NCBI GenBank assembly: GCA_947484275.1
Contig: CANKOY010000001.1
Coordinates: forward strand, 117,274-181,273
Reading direction: 5' to 3'
DNA: 64,000 nt
DNA from: Planctomycetota bacterium
GTDB taxonomy: Bacteria > Planctomycetota > UBA1135 > GCA-002686595
In this document: positions 29,119 through 37,767 of the stretch, one piece after another
Layout: every line of letters begins with the position of its first letter
Position numbering within the stretch: the first letter of the stretch is position 1
Made by a program: the position numbers and the translations under genes
The notes under the pieces: generated by a model
Told to the model about the DNA's origin: nothing
Databases searched by the model: none
Seen by the model: the letters and a program-made list of their open reading frames with translations, nothing else

Positions 29119-29221
29119 GGCTGCAGTCTAGTGTCCGCTTCCGGAAGTACGTCGACAAACTAGGGCTGCGGAATTGGCCCTTGGCCCGACGCGCGCCTGT
29201 GTCGGAGGGCAGAATGGCCCC

Positions 29222-30952
29222 ATGCAATCGCGGCCGCCCGCGCCGGGTCGAGACCTACCCGCGCAATGGCGCGGTCGCGACCAACTCGGTCGCGCGCTCG
29301 CCTTGGTGGCAATCGCCCTGTGTGCATGGCTGCCGTCGACATTTGGCGCGGGCTTCGCTTTCGACGACCGCGAAGCGATCGAACACAACCCCGTGGTCGA
29401 GGGCAGCCTTCCCTGGACCGCCGCCTTCCGCCAGGACTACTGGGAGCACCGCGGTGCCGCCGGGCATTTCCGTCCCCTGGCAACGCTCACGCTGCGCTTG
29501 GACCGCGCTCTGTGGGACGACGGTGCGGGCTTCCACGCGACGAACGTGTGGCTGCACGGGCTTGTGGTGTTCGCGGCAGCGTTGTTCCTCGGAAGGATCA
29601 CGGCGCGAGCGAACCACTGGCCCTGGATCGGGCTTGCAGTCTTCGCGGCCCATCCGATCCTGGCGGATTCCGTGGCGTGGATTTCGGGGCGATCTTCGAT
29701 GCTCTCCGCGCTCTTTGGACTGCTCGCCGCCGCGGCATTAACGCGCGAGCCCGATGCGCAAGGCCGCAAGGTGTTCGCGACCGCGGCCAGCTTCGCGATT
29801 GGAGTCTTGGGCACGGGGCTCAGCATGCTGGGCAAGGAGGACGGGCTGATCTGGGCAGTGGCCCTGCCGTGGATTGCAGCGCGCCACGGCCGGCGGGCCT
29901 TCTGCGCCACGGCCCTCGGTGCGGCCTGTGGAGTCGCCGTGGCGCTGCTCTTGCGCGAGCAAGCCCTGGGCTCGCCGTGGATCCGTGCGCCCCATGCGCC
30001 CCTGGCCGGGGCCGAACTGTGGGATCGACTGCAGGTTGGAGGGCGCGCTCTGGTGGAGGCTGCGCGGTTGGTGGCCTGGCCCGCGCAGTACCCGCCGTCC
30101 TATGCAGGAGATCCGCAGTTGACGCTCACCGCGGTGCGCGAATCGCCGGCATTGGGACTCTTGGGATTGGCGGCATTTTTCATCGCCAGCGCCATCGCGC
30201 TGACGGCTCTCATGCGCAAACGCAGCCTGCTGAGCGCCAGCGCAGCGCTGGCCCTGGCAGCCTGGATTCCATTCCTGCAGCTCGTGCCGTCCGGAGAAAT
30301 TTTCGCGCCGCGATTTCTATACCTGCCGCTCTTGTTTGCAGTGCCGCTGATCGACGCAACCCTGTCCCGTGCCTTCGGATCGCGGAAGTTCGCGATCGCG
30401 GCGGTGTTGATCGGCGTTTGCAGCGCAGGCGCATGGTCGCGCGCCCGGGTGTACTCCAGTCGCGGAGATTATCGCCGCGCTGTGCTCGAACAGCACCCCA
30501 ATGACGTCGGATCGTGGAACGACCTCGGTATCGCCTTCGAAGAGCAGCAGCGCCGCGACGACGCGCGCGCGGCCTTTGAGCGCGCGCTTGAAATCGACGC
30601 ACACTACAGCCGTGCCTGGTCCAACCTCGGACGCCAGGCCCTGGAGGACGGGAACGCCGACGAGGCGCGGGAGTTGTTGGAGCGCGCCGTGGCGGAGGGG
30701 CCGAAAAATCCGGTGGCCCACGTGCAGCTTGGGCGCGCGTTGCTCGCCCTCGGAGATCCAAGCCGCGCCGAAGCCAGTTTCCGCGAGTCCACGCGCTTGG
30801 CACCCGGCCTTGCCCGCGGCTGGGAGGGCCTGTCGCGCGCGCTGATCGCCTTGGATCGCACTGACGAAGCGCGCTCTGCGCTTACGCGCACGTTGGCACT
30901 CGAACCCAAAAACCCGCGCGCACGGGCGATGCTCGAGCAACTGGGCCTTTAG
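29222..30952 (+). CDS. TMTC-like GT-C membrane glycosyltransferase with C-terminal TPRs
   Basis: 576 aa from ATG at MQSRPPAPG; GGAGG lies about 13 nt upstream. The N-terminal about 390 residues have nine or more hydrophobic segments. The first loop has the acidic motif FAFDDREAIEHNPVVEG and HFRPLATLTLRLD, the arrangement of TMTC/PMT-like protein O-mannosyltransferases. The C-terminus holds about four TPR units (WNDLGIAFEEQQRRDDARAAF, then repeats ending in ALEPKNPRARAMLEQLGL). In this family the TPRs are thought to select protein acceptors, so a role in envelope protein glycosylation is likely but not shown. The stop codon lies inside the palindrome at 30951. Confidence 0.78.
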   Translation: MQSRPPAPGRDLPAQWRGRDQLGRALALVAIALCAWLPSTFGAGFAFDDREAIEHNPVVEGSLPWTAAFRQDYWEHRGAAGHFRPLATLTLRLDRALWDDGAGFHATNVWLHGLVVFAAALFLGRITARANHWPWIGLAVFAAHPILADSVAWISGRSSMLSALFGLLAAAALTREPDAQGRKVFATAASFAIGVLGTGLSMLGKEDGLIWAVALPWIAARHGRRAFCATALGAACGVAVALLLREQALGSPWIRAPHAPLAGAELWDRLQVGGRALVEAARLVAWPAQYPPSYAGDPQLTLTAVRESPALGLLGLAAFFIASAIALTALMRKRSLLSASAALALAAWIPFLQLVPSGEIFAPRFLYLPLLFAVPLIDATLSRAFGSRKFAIAAVLIGVCSAGAWSRARVYSSRGDYRRAVLEQHPNDVGSWNDLGIAFEEQQRRDDARAAFERALEIDAHYSRAWSNLGRQALEDGNADEARELLERAVAEGPKNPVAHVQLGRALLALGDPSRAEASFRESTRLAPGLARGWEGLSRALIALDRTDEARSALTRTLALEPKNPRARAMLEQLGL

Positions 30953-31112
30953 GGCCCGCGCAAGAATAACTTGACCATTTCGCCGGCCCTCGCCGCCGCT
31001 GGCTGCGTTGCACCTCCTCGGAAACCATCGAGGTTGCCTGCGTCGGTGCGCCTTCCCAGCAGCGACGATGGCTCGGCGAAATGGCCAACTTATTCTTGCG
31101 CGAGCCCTTAGC
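30951..31112. repeat. 160-bp imperfect palindrome between two convergent genes
   Basis: The left arm (30951-31003) and the reverse complement of the right arm (31060-31112) agree at most positions; for example GCGCAAGAATAA and CATTTCGCCG occur in both. A small central hairpin CCTCG...CGAGG (about 31016-31034) lies at the axis. The left arm contains the TAG stop of the TMTC-like gene, and the right arm contains the TAA stop of the methyltransferase gene. It can fold into one long cruciform or RNA stem from either strand. It may be a bidirectional terminator or a miniature mobile element; it contains no ORF. Confidence 0.8.
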
Positions 31113-31758
31113 GTTTCCTCAACACCCACACGCCGTCGCCCAGTGGAACGATCACACCCTCAACGCGCGGTTCACGTGTCACGGCGTCGTTGAAGGCCCG
31201 AATCGCGGGTACTTCGCGATCGCTCGGCGTCGCGTCGAGCAATTGCCCAAACGCGAGCGCGTTGTCGGCGAGGATCAGGCCGCCGGGGCGCACGATCCGC
31301 AGGGCCTGTTCGAGATAGCGACCGTAATTCGACTTGTCGGCGTCGAGGAACATGGCGTCGGCGCAATTCGCTTCGAAGCGCGGCAAGACCTCCAAGCCCT
31401 TGCCGCGGTGGACGCGCACGCGCTCCTTGACGTCACTCTTCGCGATCCAGTGCTCGGCGAAGTCGGCGTGTGCATCGGAGAGTTCGATCGTGTCGAGCTG
31501 CCCGCCCTGCGTCAGTCCGCGCGCCAATGCGATAGCCGAGTAGCCAGCGAGAGTCCCCACTTCAATTGCGCGCCTGGCGCCGATCAAGCGCAGGAGCACC
31601 GCAAGAAAATGGGCCTCTTCGTGTGCGATCCAGATCGGCGGGATCTTGGCCGCCAGGGCTGCGGCACGCAATTCCCAAAGGAACGGATCTTCCAGCGGAA
31701 CGTGCTCGCGGATGTAGCGGTGGTGCTGGACGGTGACGGGCGAGGCTTCTGCGGACAT
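31108..31758 (-). CDS. Class I SAM-dependent O-methyltransferase
   Basis: 216 aa from ATG at MSAEASPV; the frame extends nine codons upstream. It fits the caffeoyl-CoA/catechol O-methyltransferase family (Methyltransf_3): the SAM loop AIEVGTLAGYSAIALARGL, the acidic ADAMFLDADKSNYGRYLEQAL with metal ligands, and GGLILADNALAFG. The C-terminus GVWVLRKR is typical. Small-molecule substrate unknown. The last codon lies in the palindrome. Confidence 0.88.
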   Translation of the reverse strand: MSAEASPVTVQHHRYIREHVPLEDPFLWELRAAALAAKIPPIWIAHEEAHFLAVLLRLIGARRAIEVGTLAGYSAIALARGLTQGGQLDTIELSDAHADFAEHWIAKSDVKERVRVHRGKGLEVLPRFEANCADAMFLDADKSNYGRYLEQALRIVRPGGLILADNALAFGQLLDATPSDREVPAIRAFNDAVTREPRVEGVIVPLGDGVWVLRKR

Positions 31759-31818
31759 GGCGCCAGGATTGCTCCCCGGCGGCACGGCATCAACCGCGCT
31801 CCACGGAAAAGCGCCCCT

Positions 31819-32628
31819 TCAGCGTGACGTTGGCCGCTTCGGATCGAGCCAAGGCAGCACGAAAGGAGCTCCCCCGCCGCGACCGTCGTCGAAGCTGCCG
31901 TAATAGAGGTGCTCGCCGTAGACGGGCTCGAGCAGTTCGCGGCGCAGAACGTGGCCCACGGGACCATCGGCGGCCACGCGCCCCTTGGACAACAGACAAA
32001 TTCGCGTGGCGAACTGACTGGCGAGATTCAAGTCATGGGTGATCACCATGGCCGCGCGGCCAGCGCGCACCAATTCGGCGATCAGGGCGAAGACGCGCAC
32101 TTGATGTTCGGGGTCAAGCGAATTCGTGGGCTCGTCCACCAACAAGAGATCCGCCTCCTCGGCCAGGGCGCGAGCGAAGAGCACGCGTTGGCGCTGGCCC
32201 CCGGAAATTTCGTTCATCGAGCGAGCGGCGATGTCGAGGGCATCGCAGCGCTCGAGCGACTGGGACACGACCCGGTGATCCTGATGAGTGGCCTGCCGCC
32301 AACCGCTCAAGTGCGCGTAGCGACCGCCGAGCACGAAATCGCTGACGCGCAGATCGGGCAAGGCCGGCAGAAATTGCGGCACAACCGCCATGCGCCGCGC
32401 GCGCTCGCGATCGGACCATTGCGCGAGCGGGCGATCGAGCAACTGCACGCTACCGCTCTGGATCGGAATCAATCCCGCCACCAGTTTCATAAGCGTGCTC
32501 TTGCCCGATCCGTTGGGACCGATCACGACCACGAGCTCGCCTTGGGACAGGGAAAAATCCACGCCGTCCAATGCCCGCGGTCCGTCGCGGTACGTGTGCG
32601 CGAGTCCGCGCGCCGAAAGCCAGGTCAC
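31819..32628 (-). CDS. btuD: Cobalamin ABC transporter ATP-binding protein
   Basis: 269 aa from a GTG that overlaps the permease stop (GTGA). A longer open frame upstream is only the permease read in another frame. Walker A GPNGSGKST, signature ISGGQRQRVLFARAL, Walker B LLLVDEPTNSLD, H-loop THDLN. It is of the FecE/BtuD family. Substrate assignment to cobalamin rests on the riboswitch upstream of the operon. Confidence 0.9.
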   Translation of the reverse strand: MTWLSARGLAHTYRDGPRALDGVDFSLSQGELVVVIGPNGSGKSTLMKLVAGLIPIQSGSVQLLDRPLAQWSDRERARRMAVVPQFLPALPDLRVSDFVLGGRYAHLSGWRQATHQDHRVVSQSLERCDALDIAARSMNEISGGQRQRVLFARALAEEADLLLVDEPTNSLDPEHQVRVFALIAELVRAGRAAMVITHDLNLASQFATRICLLSKGRVAADGPVGHVLRRELLEPVYGEHLYYGSFDDGRGGGAPFVLPWLDPKRPTSR

Positions 32629-33692
32629 CACGCGCTCACCTCCCGCCGGTGGCGCACGAGCAGGGCCACGAACAGCGGCCCGCCAAAGAGCGACATCAGG
32701 ACGCCCGGCTGCAGCATCGCCCCGAACAAGGCGCGCTGGGCGTAGTCCGCGCCCAACAGGAAAATGGCGCCGCCAAGCACGCACAGCGGCAACATGCGTC
32801 GGTGGCTGGATCCCGCGATCAGGCGCACGATGTGCGGCACGGCGAGACCGACGAAAGCGATTTGCCCCGCCACGGCCACTGCGGCCGAAGCGGTCAAGGC
32901 CGCGGTGACCAAGGTCACGATTTTCACGCGCGACGTGCCCACGCCAAGCGCCGCCGCGTCCGCTTCGCCGCCGCGAAACAAGTCCAGTTCCGTGGCGATG
33001 AACGGAATCACCGCAGCGCCCATGACCACGGCGCTCCACACGATTGCGGCATGGTGCGACGAACGATCCTCCAGCGTCCCGAACGTCCAGGCCAGAATCG
33101 CGCGGCTGACCTCGAAGTCCTTCAGCGTCAGCGATTGAATCGCGGCGAAGGCACCGGCCACGCACATGTTCACCGCGATGCCCACGAGCAACAGCGTCGG
33201 CACTGAAGTGCGCCCGCCGCGAGTGGCGAGGAACGCCACCAGTGACACTGTCGCCAGGGCGCCGACGAAGGAACACAGCGGCACGAACAGCGCGCTGGGC
33301 GCGAACTCGCGGTCCAAGATCCCGTAGCCCCCGAGCACGGCAATCGCTAGCGCTGCGCCCAGGGCCGCGCCGCCGCTCACACCAAGCAGCGAGGGCGACG
33401 CCAGTCCGTTGCGGAACAGGCCCTGGATCAAACCACCGGACAGCGCGAGCGCCGCGCCAACGCCCGCCGCCGTCAGCGCCCGCCAAGTGCGCAACTCAAC
33501 GATCAGATCCAAACGCGGATCCTCAGCAGCCCCGGCCCAGCCGAGAGCGTGGGCGAAACTGCGCAGAACCTCTGCGGGCGCGATCGTCCCGGTGCTGCCC
33601 AGGCAGATCGATCCCAGCACAATCGCAAAGAGCGCGATCGAGAGCCCGATGAACCACGGCCACAGGGCCCGATCGCCACGGCGCGAGCTCAA
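32625..33692 (-). CDS. btuC: Cobalamin ABC transporter permease (FecCD family)
   Basis: 355 aa with about ten hydrophobic segments. Family landmarks: WRALTAAGVGAALALSGGLIQ near residue 50, GVSGGAALGAALAI, FVGLAVPHIVRLIAG and the final GVLMSLFGGPLFVALL. ATG start overlaps the stop of the binding-protein gene by 4 bp. Inner-membrane channel for vitamin B12 or another corrinoid, given the riboswitch. Confidence 0.9.
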   Translation of the reverse strand: MSSRRGDRALWPWFIGLSIALFAIVLGSICLGSTGTIAPAEVLRSFAHALGWAGAAEDPRLDLIVELRTWRALTAAGVGAALALSGGLIQGLFRNGLASPSLLGVSGGAALGAALAIAVLGGYGILDREFAPSALFVPLCSFVGALATVSLVAFLATRGGRTSVPTLLLVGIAVNMCVAGAFAAIQSLTLKDFEVSRAILAWTFGTLEDRSSHHAAIVWSAVVMGAAVIPFIATELDLFRGGEADAAALGVGTSRVKIVTLVTAALTASAAVAVAGQIAFVGLAVPHIVRLIAGSSHRRMLPLCVLGGAIFLLGADYAQRALFGAMLQPGVLMSLFGGPLFVALLVRHRREVSAW

Positions 33693-34696
33693 CGACCCGA
33701 CTCCGGCGCAATTTTTTCGCGGGCCAACATGTCATCCACCGCGCGAGCCAACTCCTCCGCGCCGCGAACGATTGAATGGGATCCGGTGGCGAACAAACTG
33801 GGCGGCAGGGCGACGATGCGACCTAGGCGCACAGCGCGCAGGTTGCGCAAGGAGGGCTCGCTGCGCAGCAAACGCTCCGACGCACCGCCGCGATCCCCCA
33901 GGCTGCTGTCGCCGTCGCGCAAGGGCGAGGACACCAGGATCAGGTCGGGATCGATGGAGATCAAATCCTCGAACGTGACTTGCACGTGCCCATCGCGGCC
34001 AGCGTCAGCCGCCGCGTTGTGCATGCCCGCCAGGAGAATCTGCTCGTGCATCGTTGTCCTCGAACCCGCGCTCCAGCCGGAACCGAAATTGGAGTAGCAC
34101 AGGGCGCGCAGTCCGCCGCGCGCGCCGGGAGCTGCGCGCAGTTGTTCCACGCGCAAATCCAGTTCGCGCACGAGCACCCCGGCGCGATCCTCGAGTTCCA
34201 GCAGACTCCCGACGCCGAGCAGCGTGGCGCGCGCGTCGGGCCAACTGCGCACTTCCGGCAGCACGACGACTTCGATCCCCGCACTGCGCAGGCTCTCGAT
34301 CGTGCCGCGGTCCTGGGAAGTGTCGGCGAGCACCAGATCGGGAGAAAGCGCGATCGCATCCTCGGCGATGAAGTTCGTGAAGCGCACGGTCCGCTGCCAG
34401 GCCGCGACGTCACCGGTCAGCGATGCGTAGTCGAAGGCCTGTTCTGGCAGAGCGACGATGCGCTCGGGCCCCGCGAGCGCCACCAGGAAATCCACGGCCG
34501 TGGCGCTGGCGGGAAAGACGCGCAGGGCCTGCGTTCGAACATCGATCACGCGCCCGTCCGCCAGGGACACTTTGCGCGTCGGCAAAGCGCCAGACGAGTC
34601 CGAAGGCGCCTCTTCCGCTCCGCAGGCGAGCCCCCACAGGGTCGTGGCCAGGACCGAAATCCACAGCCGATGTCCGCGAGCCGATGTCGAGCGCAT
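33689..34696 (-). CDS. btuF: Cobalamin-binding lipoprotein of ABC transporter
   Basis: 335 aa. A signal peptide and lipobox (TTLWGLAC) anchor it, probably to the outer face of the inner membrane. The class III binding-protein fold shows VDFLVALAGPERIVALPEQ, SPDLVLADTSQDRGTIESLRSAGIEVVVLP and DPDLILVSSPL. BtuF and haem/iron binding proteins look alike; the riboswitch makes cobalamin the best call. ATG start, 34 nt downstream of the conserved part of the riboswitch. First gene of btuFCD. No outer-membrane receptor (BtuB) is in the window. Confidence 0.87.
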   Translation of the reverse strand: MRSTSARGHRLWISVLATTLWGLACGAEEAPSDSSGALPTRKVSLADGRVIDVRTQALRVFPASATAVDFLVALAGPERIVALPEQAFDYASLTGDVAAWQRTVRFTNFIAEDAIALSPDLVLADTSQDRGTIESLRSAGIEVVVLPEVRSWPDARATLLGVGSLLELEDRAGVLVRELDLRVEQLRAAPGARGGLRALCYSNFGSGWSAGSRTTMHEQILLAGMHNAAADAGRDGHVQVTFEDLISIDPDLILVSSPLRDGDSSLGDRGGASERLLRSEPSLRNLRAVRLGRIVALPPSLFATGSHSIVRGAEELARAVDDMLAREKIAPESGR

Positions 34697-34729
34697 GCGA
34701 TCCCTGCTTCCGAAGGTGACGGGCCGAGG

Positions 34730-34850
34730 CGATCGGGCGATCCGACTTGCCGCGCTGCGCGCGGCTCACGGTTGCGGGCCAGTCCCGGAGTTGCACCGGG
34801 TTCCCCCAAGCATCCTGCGCTCACGCGTGAGCGAACGACGCTGCCTCTAG
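34730..34850 (-). promoter_or_regulatory. Cobalamin (adenosylcobalamin) riboswitch
   Basis: On the minus strand the order is a GCTCACGCGTGAGC hairpin, then GGGGGAACCCGGTGCAACTC, CGGGACTGGCCCGCAACCGT (the B12-box region) and AAGTCGGATCGCC, the conserved core of cobalamin riboswitches in the right order and spacing. A small GATCGCCCGATC stem follows near 34730-34741 before the btuF start. It should lower btuFCD expression when cobalamin is plentiful. Boundaries are approximate. Confidence 0.88.
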
Positions 34851-34912
34851 CAAAAAGTTCGAGTGTTTCCGGCCAGAGTTTGGCCCAGGGCGCGGCGGCG
34901 CGCAAGCGCTCT

Positions 34913-36373
34913 TCAACGCTGGCGCGACAACCAGGTCAGAAAATTCCACTCCAGGCTCTCGGGCTTGGGTTCTGGCGCCGACCAGGGCATGGCGTAGGCC
35001 AGGGACAACTGCTCCTCGAACACGGCCCCCTCGGCCGCCGCGGCAAAGGTCCGCAGGAACTCAGCCAGCTTCGCCCGTGACGGCTTGCCCGTTTTGCCTG
35101 CTCCCTCCTCCATCAAGTAGTGGGCGAAGCAGCTTTGGTAGGCGCGGAAGAACTCGCGGTAGTCCGAAAGAAACTCCTGGGCCGGCAAGTCCCTGACTGT
35201 GGCCGCCTGACCGAGGAACGGTGCGCGCACGAACAATTTCTTCACGCCGTCTAGCGCGCTCAGTTCGAACGTCGAGGTCTTCTCCACGCCGCGCGTGGCG
35301 TCCTTGCTCGCCATGCGCTGGGAGTCGCGCAGGGGACGGATGAACCAATCGGCGCCCGCCGTCGCACGCCACGTGGAGTCCGCGGAAAAACCGGGCAAGA
35401 GTCCGCCGTGTTTGTTCCCGCCGGGGATGAACATCGACCAGCCGTCGACCGTGTTGCCGCGGCCCGAGCCGCCGGAGCGCGAATTGTTGCGGCCGTAGAT
35501 CGCGATCGCCGTGTTCTGGCACAGGCCAGACTGGAATGCGGCGTCGAGCGAGTAGCCAAAGTACGTCGTGCACAGGGAATGGGCCGAGCGCGTGGCGACG
35601 TGCTCGCCAACTCCGGTGGCCGCTTTCACGTTCATGGTCACGCCGGCCCAGGGCGCTGCGGGATTGACCTTGCTCGGCGGATCCTCCAGCGAAAGCACTT
35701 GAATCGAATTCCAGAAGCACTCGCTCCAGCGCGCCGCGCCCTGGTCCCAAAAACTCTCGCGTCGCTCGAGATCCACCCAGCCGAAGAAGGCGACGACGTC
35801 GAGGAACTCCTTGCGCGTCGGCGCAAAGAGAATCTGGGGCCGGACTTCGCCGCGAGGCGCGTAGCCCAGGGCCGAACTGTCGCTGAATGCAGTGACCAGG
35901 CGCGCCGCGGCGGCGGTCTCCTTGTCCGTGGCCGAGAAAAACGCGAACAGGCCCGCATTCGATTCGCCCAACTTGGCTGGCGCCGCCTTCGCGCTGCCGA
36001 TCCACTTCTTGAGCAGGGCAATGTCTACGCGCGCTGCGTCCGCCGGCGCGCCGGTGCCAAACCACTCCAACCACAAAGACTCGAGATCGAGGATGCAGGC
36101 AACCAAGCCGCGCAGTTCGTCCTGCCGCGGCTTCGCTTCGAGTCCCTGGCGCGGGTAGAGCACGTCGAAGATCCCCACGCGCTCCACCAGCCAGCCGCGG
36201 GCCAGCACGGCCTGCGCGTCGAAGTCCACGGCATCCGCAACCTCGATGTGGTGAGCCTTCTTGAACGCCTCGGCGAATTCCGCGAACGGAACGGTCGGGT
36301 CCGGGGGCGGGGTCTGGCCCCAGGCGGCGGACGCGAGGGCGAGCGAGGCAACTAAACTGCGCAGGATGGACAA
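34913..36373 (-). CDS. Secreted protein of unknown family
   Basis: 486 aa from a TTG start, chosen because AAGGAG lies 7-8 nt upstream and a signal peptide follows (LRSLVASLALASAAWGQ). The mature protein is soluble, rich in aromatic and charged residues. It has a domain of about 430 residues, with stretches such as GNTVDGWSMFIPGGNKHGG and WFIRPLRDSQRMASKDATRG. No HExxH, Ser-hydrolase or haem motif was seen. I do not recognise the family. It lies alone; the cobalamin riboswitch of btuF begins about 60 bp after its stop. A link to B12 is possible but not supported. Confidence 0.8.
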   Translation of the reverse strand: MSILRSLVASLALASAAWGQTPPPDPTVPFAEFAEAFKKAHHIEVADAVDFDAQAVLARGWLVERVGIFDVLYPRQGLEAKPRQDELRGLVACILDLESLWLEWFGTGAPADAARVDIALLKKWIGSAKAAPAKLGESNAGLFAFFSATDKETAAAARLVTAFSDSSALGYAPRGEVRPQILFAPTRKEFLDVVAFFGWVDLERRESFWDQGAARWSECFWNSIQVLSLEDPPSKVNPAAPWAGVTMNVKAATGVGEHVATRSAHSLCTTYFGYSLDAAFQSGLCQNTAIAIYGRNNSRSGGSGRGNTVDGWSMFIPGGNKHGGLLPGFSADSTWRATAGADWFIRPLRDSQRMASKDATRGVEKTSTFELSALDGVKKLFVRAPFLGQAATVRDLPAQEFLSDYREFFRAYQSCFAHYLMEEGAGKTGKPSRAKLAEFLRTFAAAAEGAVFEEQLSLAYAMPWSAPEPKPESLEWNFLTWLSRQR

Positions 36374-36538
36374 GCGAGACTCCTTCGGGCGAGGCAAGGT
36401 CGGGACGAAGACGGAGCAGGGACCGGCGAACGGCGAGAGACGGGTCCCGGGGCAGGTGGGCAGCGTCTCTAGTGCGTCGCCGACCGGTGGAACCACTTCA
36501 TGAACGCTTCAGCGCGCTGATTCCTTGAAAACTCCCGG

Positions 36539-36946
36539 TTAGACCCACTGGAATTCCACCGGGATGTCCACGGACTCCGCCAGGGAGCGATGCACCGGGC
36601 AGGTGTTCGCCGCGCGGACCAGGGCGTCCCGCGCCTTTTGCTCCAGGCCAGCCGACATACGGATCGTGACGCGCAGGCGACCGATGCGGCGCACAGGGTC
36701 GGCAACCATCTCCTTGACGACGGTTGCGCTCGCACCGTCCATGGGCCAGGCGTGGCGCGCGGCCACGATGCCCATGGTCGTCAGCATGCAGGTGCCGAGG
36801 GCCGTGGCCACAAGGTCCGTGGGCGAAAAAGACTCGCCCTTGCCCTGGTTGTCCACCGGTGCGTCGGTGACCAAGGCCGTCTTCGAGGGAGCGTGGGTCG
36901 CGCCACAGCGCAGCTCGCCCCGGTAGTCCATTGTGATTGTGACCAT
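36539..36946 (-). CDS. OsmC/Ohr-family peroxidase-like protein
   Basis: 135 aa from ATG preceded by GGAGAAAAAC. The two family cysteines are present: Cys53 in ATALGTCMLTT and Cys116 in NTCPVHRSL. The FSPTDLVATAL segment and the EFQWV end match the OsmC/YhfA type rather than Ohr. It probably reduces organic hydroperoxides or sulfur species in the cytoplasm. Divergent from the SDR gene 59 bp away. Confidence 0.9.
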   Translation of the reverse strand: MVTITMDYRGELRCGATHAPSKTALVTDAPVDNQGKGESFSPTDLVATALGTCMLTTMGIVAARHAWPMDGASATVVKEMVADPVRRIGRLRVTIRMSAGLEQKARDALVRAANTCPVHRSLAESVDIPVEFQWV

Positions 36947-37005
36947 GTTTTTCTCCGCGCGGCGCACGTTCGATGTCGGCGGTTCGCGGCCGCTAGACTA
37001 CCGCC

Positions 37006-37749
37006 ATGGGACGTCTGGACAAGAAAGTAGCGTTGGTCACCGGAGCTTCGGCGGGTATCGGAGAGGCCACGGCGCGCGCGCTGGCTGCCGAGGGCGCGCA
37101 GCTTTTGCTCGTGGCGCGGCGCAAGGATCGGCTGGAGGCTCTGGTGCGGGAACTGCCCGGAGCGCGGGCCCTGGTCTTCGATGTACGGGACGACGCAGAG
37201 GTGCAGCGCCATCTCGGACGAGAGCCCATCGACATCGCAGTGGTCAATGCGGGGCTCGGGCTTGGAATGGGCCCGCTCGATCAGGGATCGACCGAAGATT
37301 GGTCGACGATGATCGACACGAACATCAAGGGCCTCTTGCACACGCTGCGCGCGGTGACGCCCGGGATGCGCGCGCGCGGACGGGGCGATGTTGTGTTGCT
37401 CGGAAGCGTCGCCGGTCGCCAGGCCTACCCCAACGGAAACGTGTACTGCGCAACGAAGTTCGCCGTGCGCGGGATCTATGAATCCTTGCGCGTGGATTTC
37501 GCGGGTGCGGGCCTGCGCTTTTGCACCGTGGATCCGGGCATGGTGGAGACCGACTTCAGCCGCGTGCGCTTCCACGGCGACGAAGAGCGCGCGAAAAAGG
37601 TCTACGCCGGTGTCACGCCGCTGACGCCTGAGGACATCGCCGACGCGATTCTCTACGCCGTGACGCGCGCGCCCCACGTCAACATCGGCGAGATCGTGAT
37701 CTGGGCCAGCGCCCAGGCGAGCACGACGGTGGTCACCCGCAGGACGTGA
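37006..37749 (+). CDS. Short-chain dehydrogenase/reductase (YdfG-like)
   Basis: 247 aa. Classical SDR: TGASAGIG at 12-19, NAG at 81-83, Asn106, Ser134, Tyr147 and Lys151 (YCATK). VDPGMVETDFSRVRFHGDEERAKKVYAG is the pattern of YdfG/NADP-dependent 3-hydroxy acid dehydrogenases, and the ALVTGASAGIGEATARALAAEG front with ARR at 38-40 suggests NADP preference. Possible role in serine or 3-hydroxypropionate metabolism. Convergent with asd. Confidence 0.88.
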   Translation: MGRLDKKVALVTGASAGIGEATARALAAEGAQLLLVARRKDRLEALVRELPGARALVFDVRDDAEVQRHLGREPIDIAVVNAGLGLGMGPLDQGSTEDWSTMIDTNIKGLLHTLRAVTPGMRARGRGDVVLLGSVAGRQAYPNGNVYCATKFAVRGIYESLRVDFAGAGLRFCTVDPGMVETDFSRVRFHGDEERAKKVYAGVTPLTPEDIADAILYAVTRAPHVNIGEIVIWASAQASTTVVTRRT

Positions 37750-37767
37750 CCTGGCCGTTGCAGCCCA

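Noticed and set aside
32629..33486. N-terminal extension of the btuD frame
   Set aside because: It is the btuC sequence in another frame; the GTG start overlapping the btuC stop explains btuD fully.
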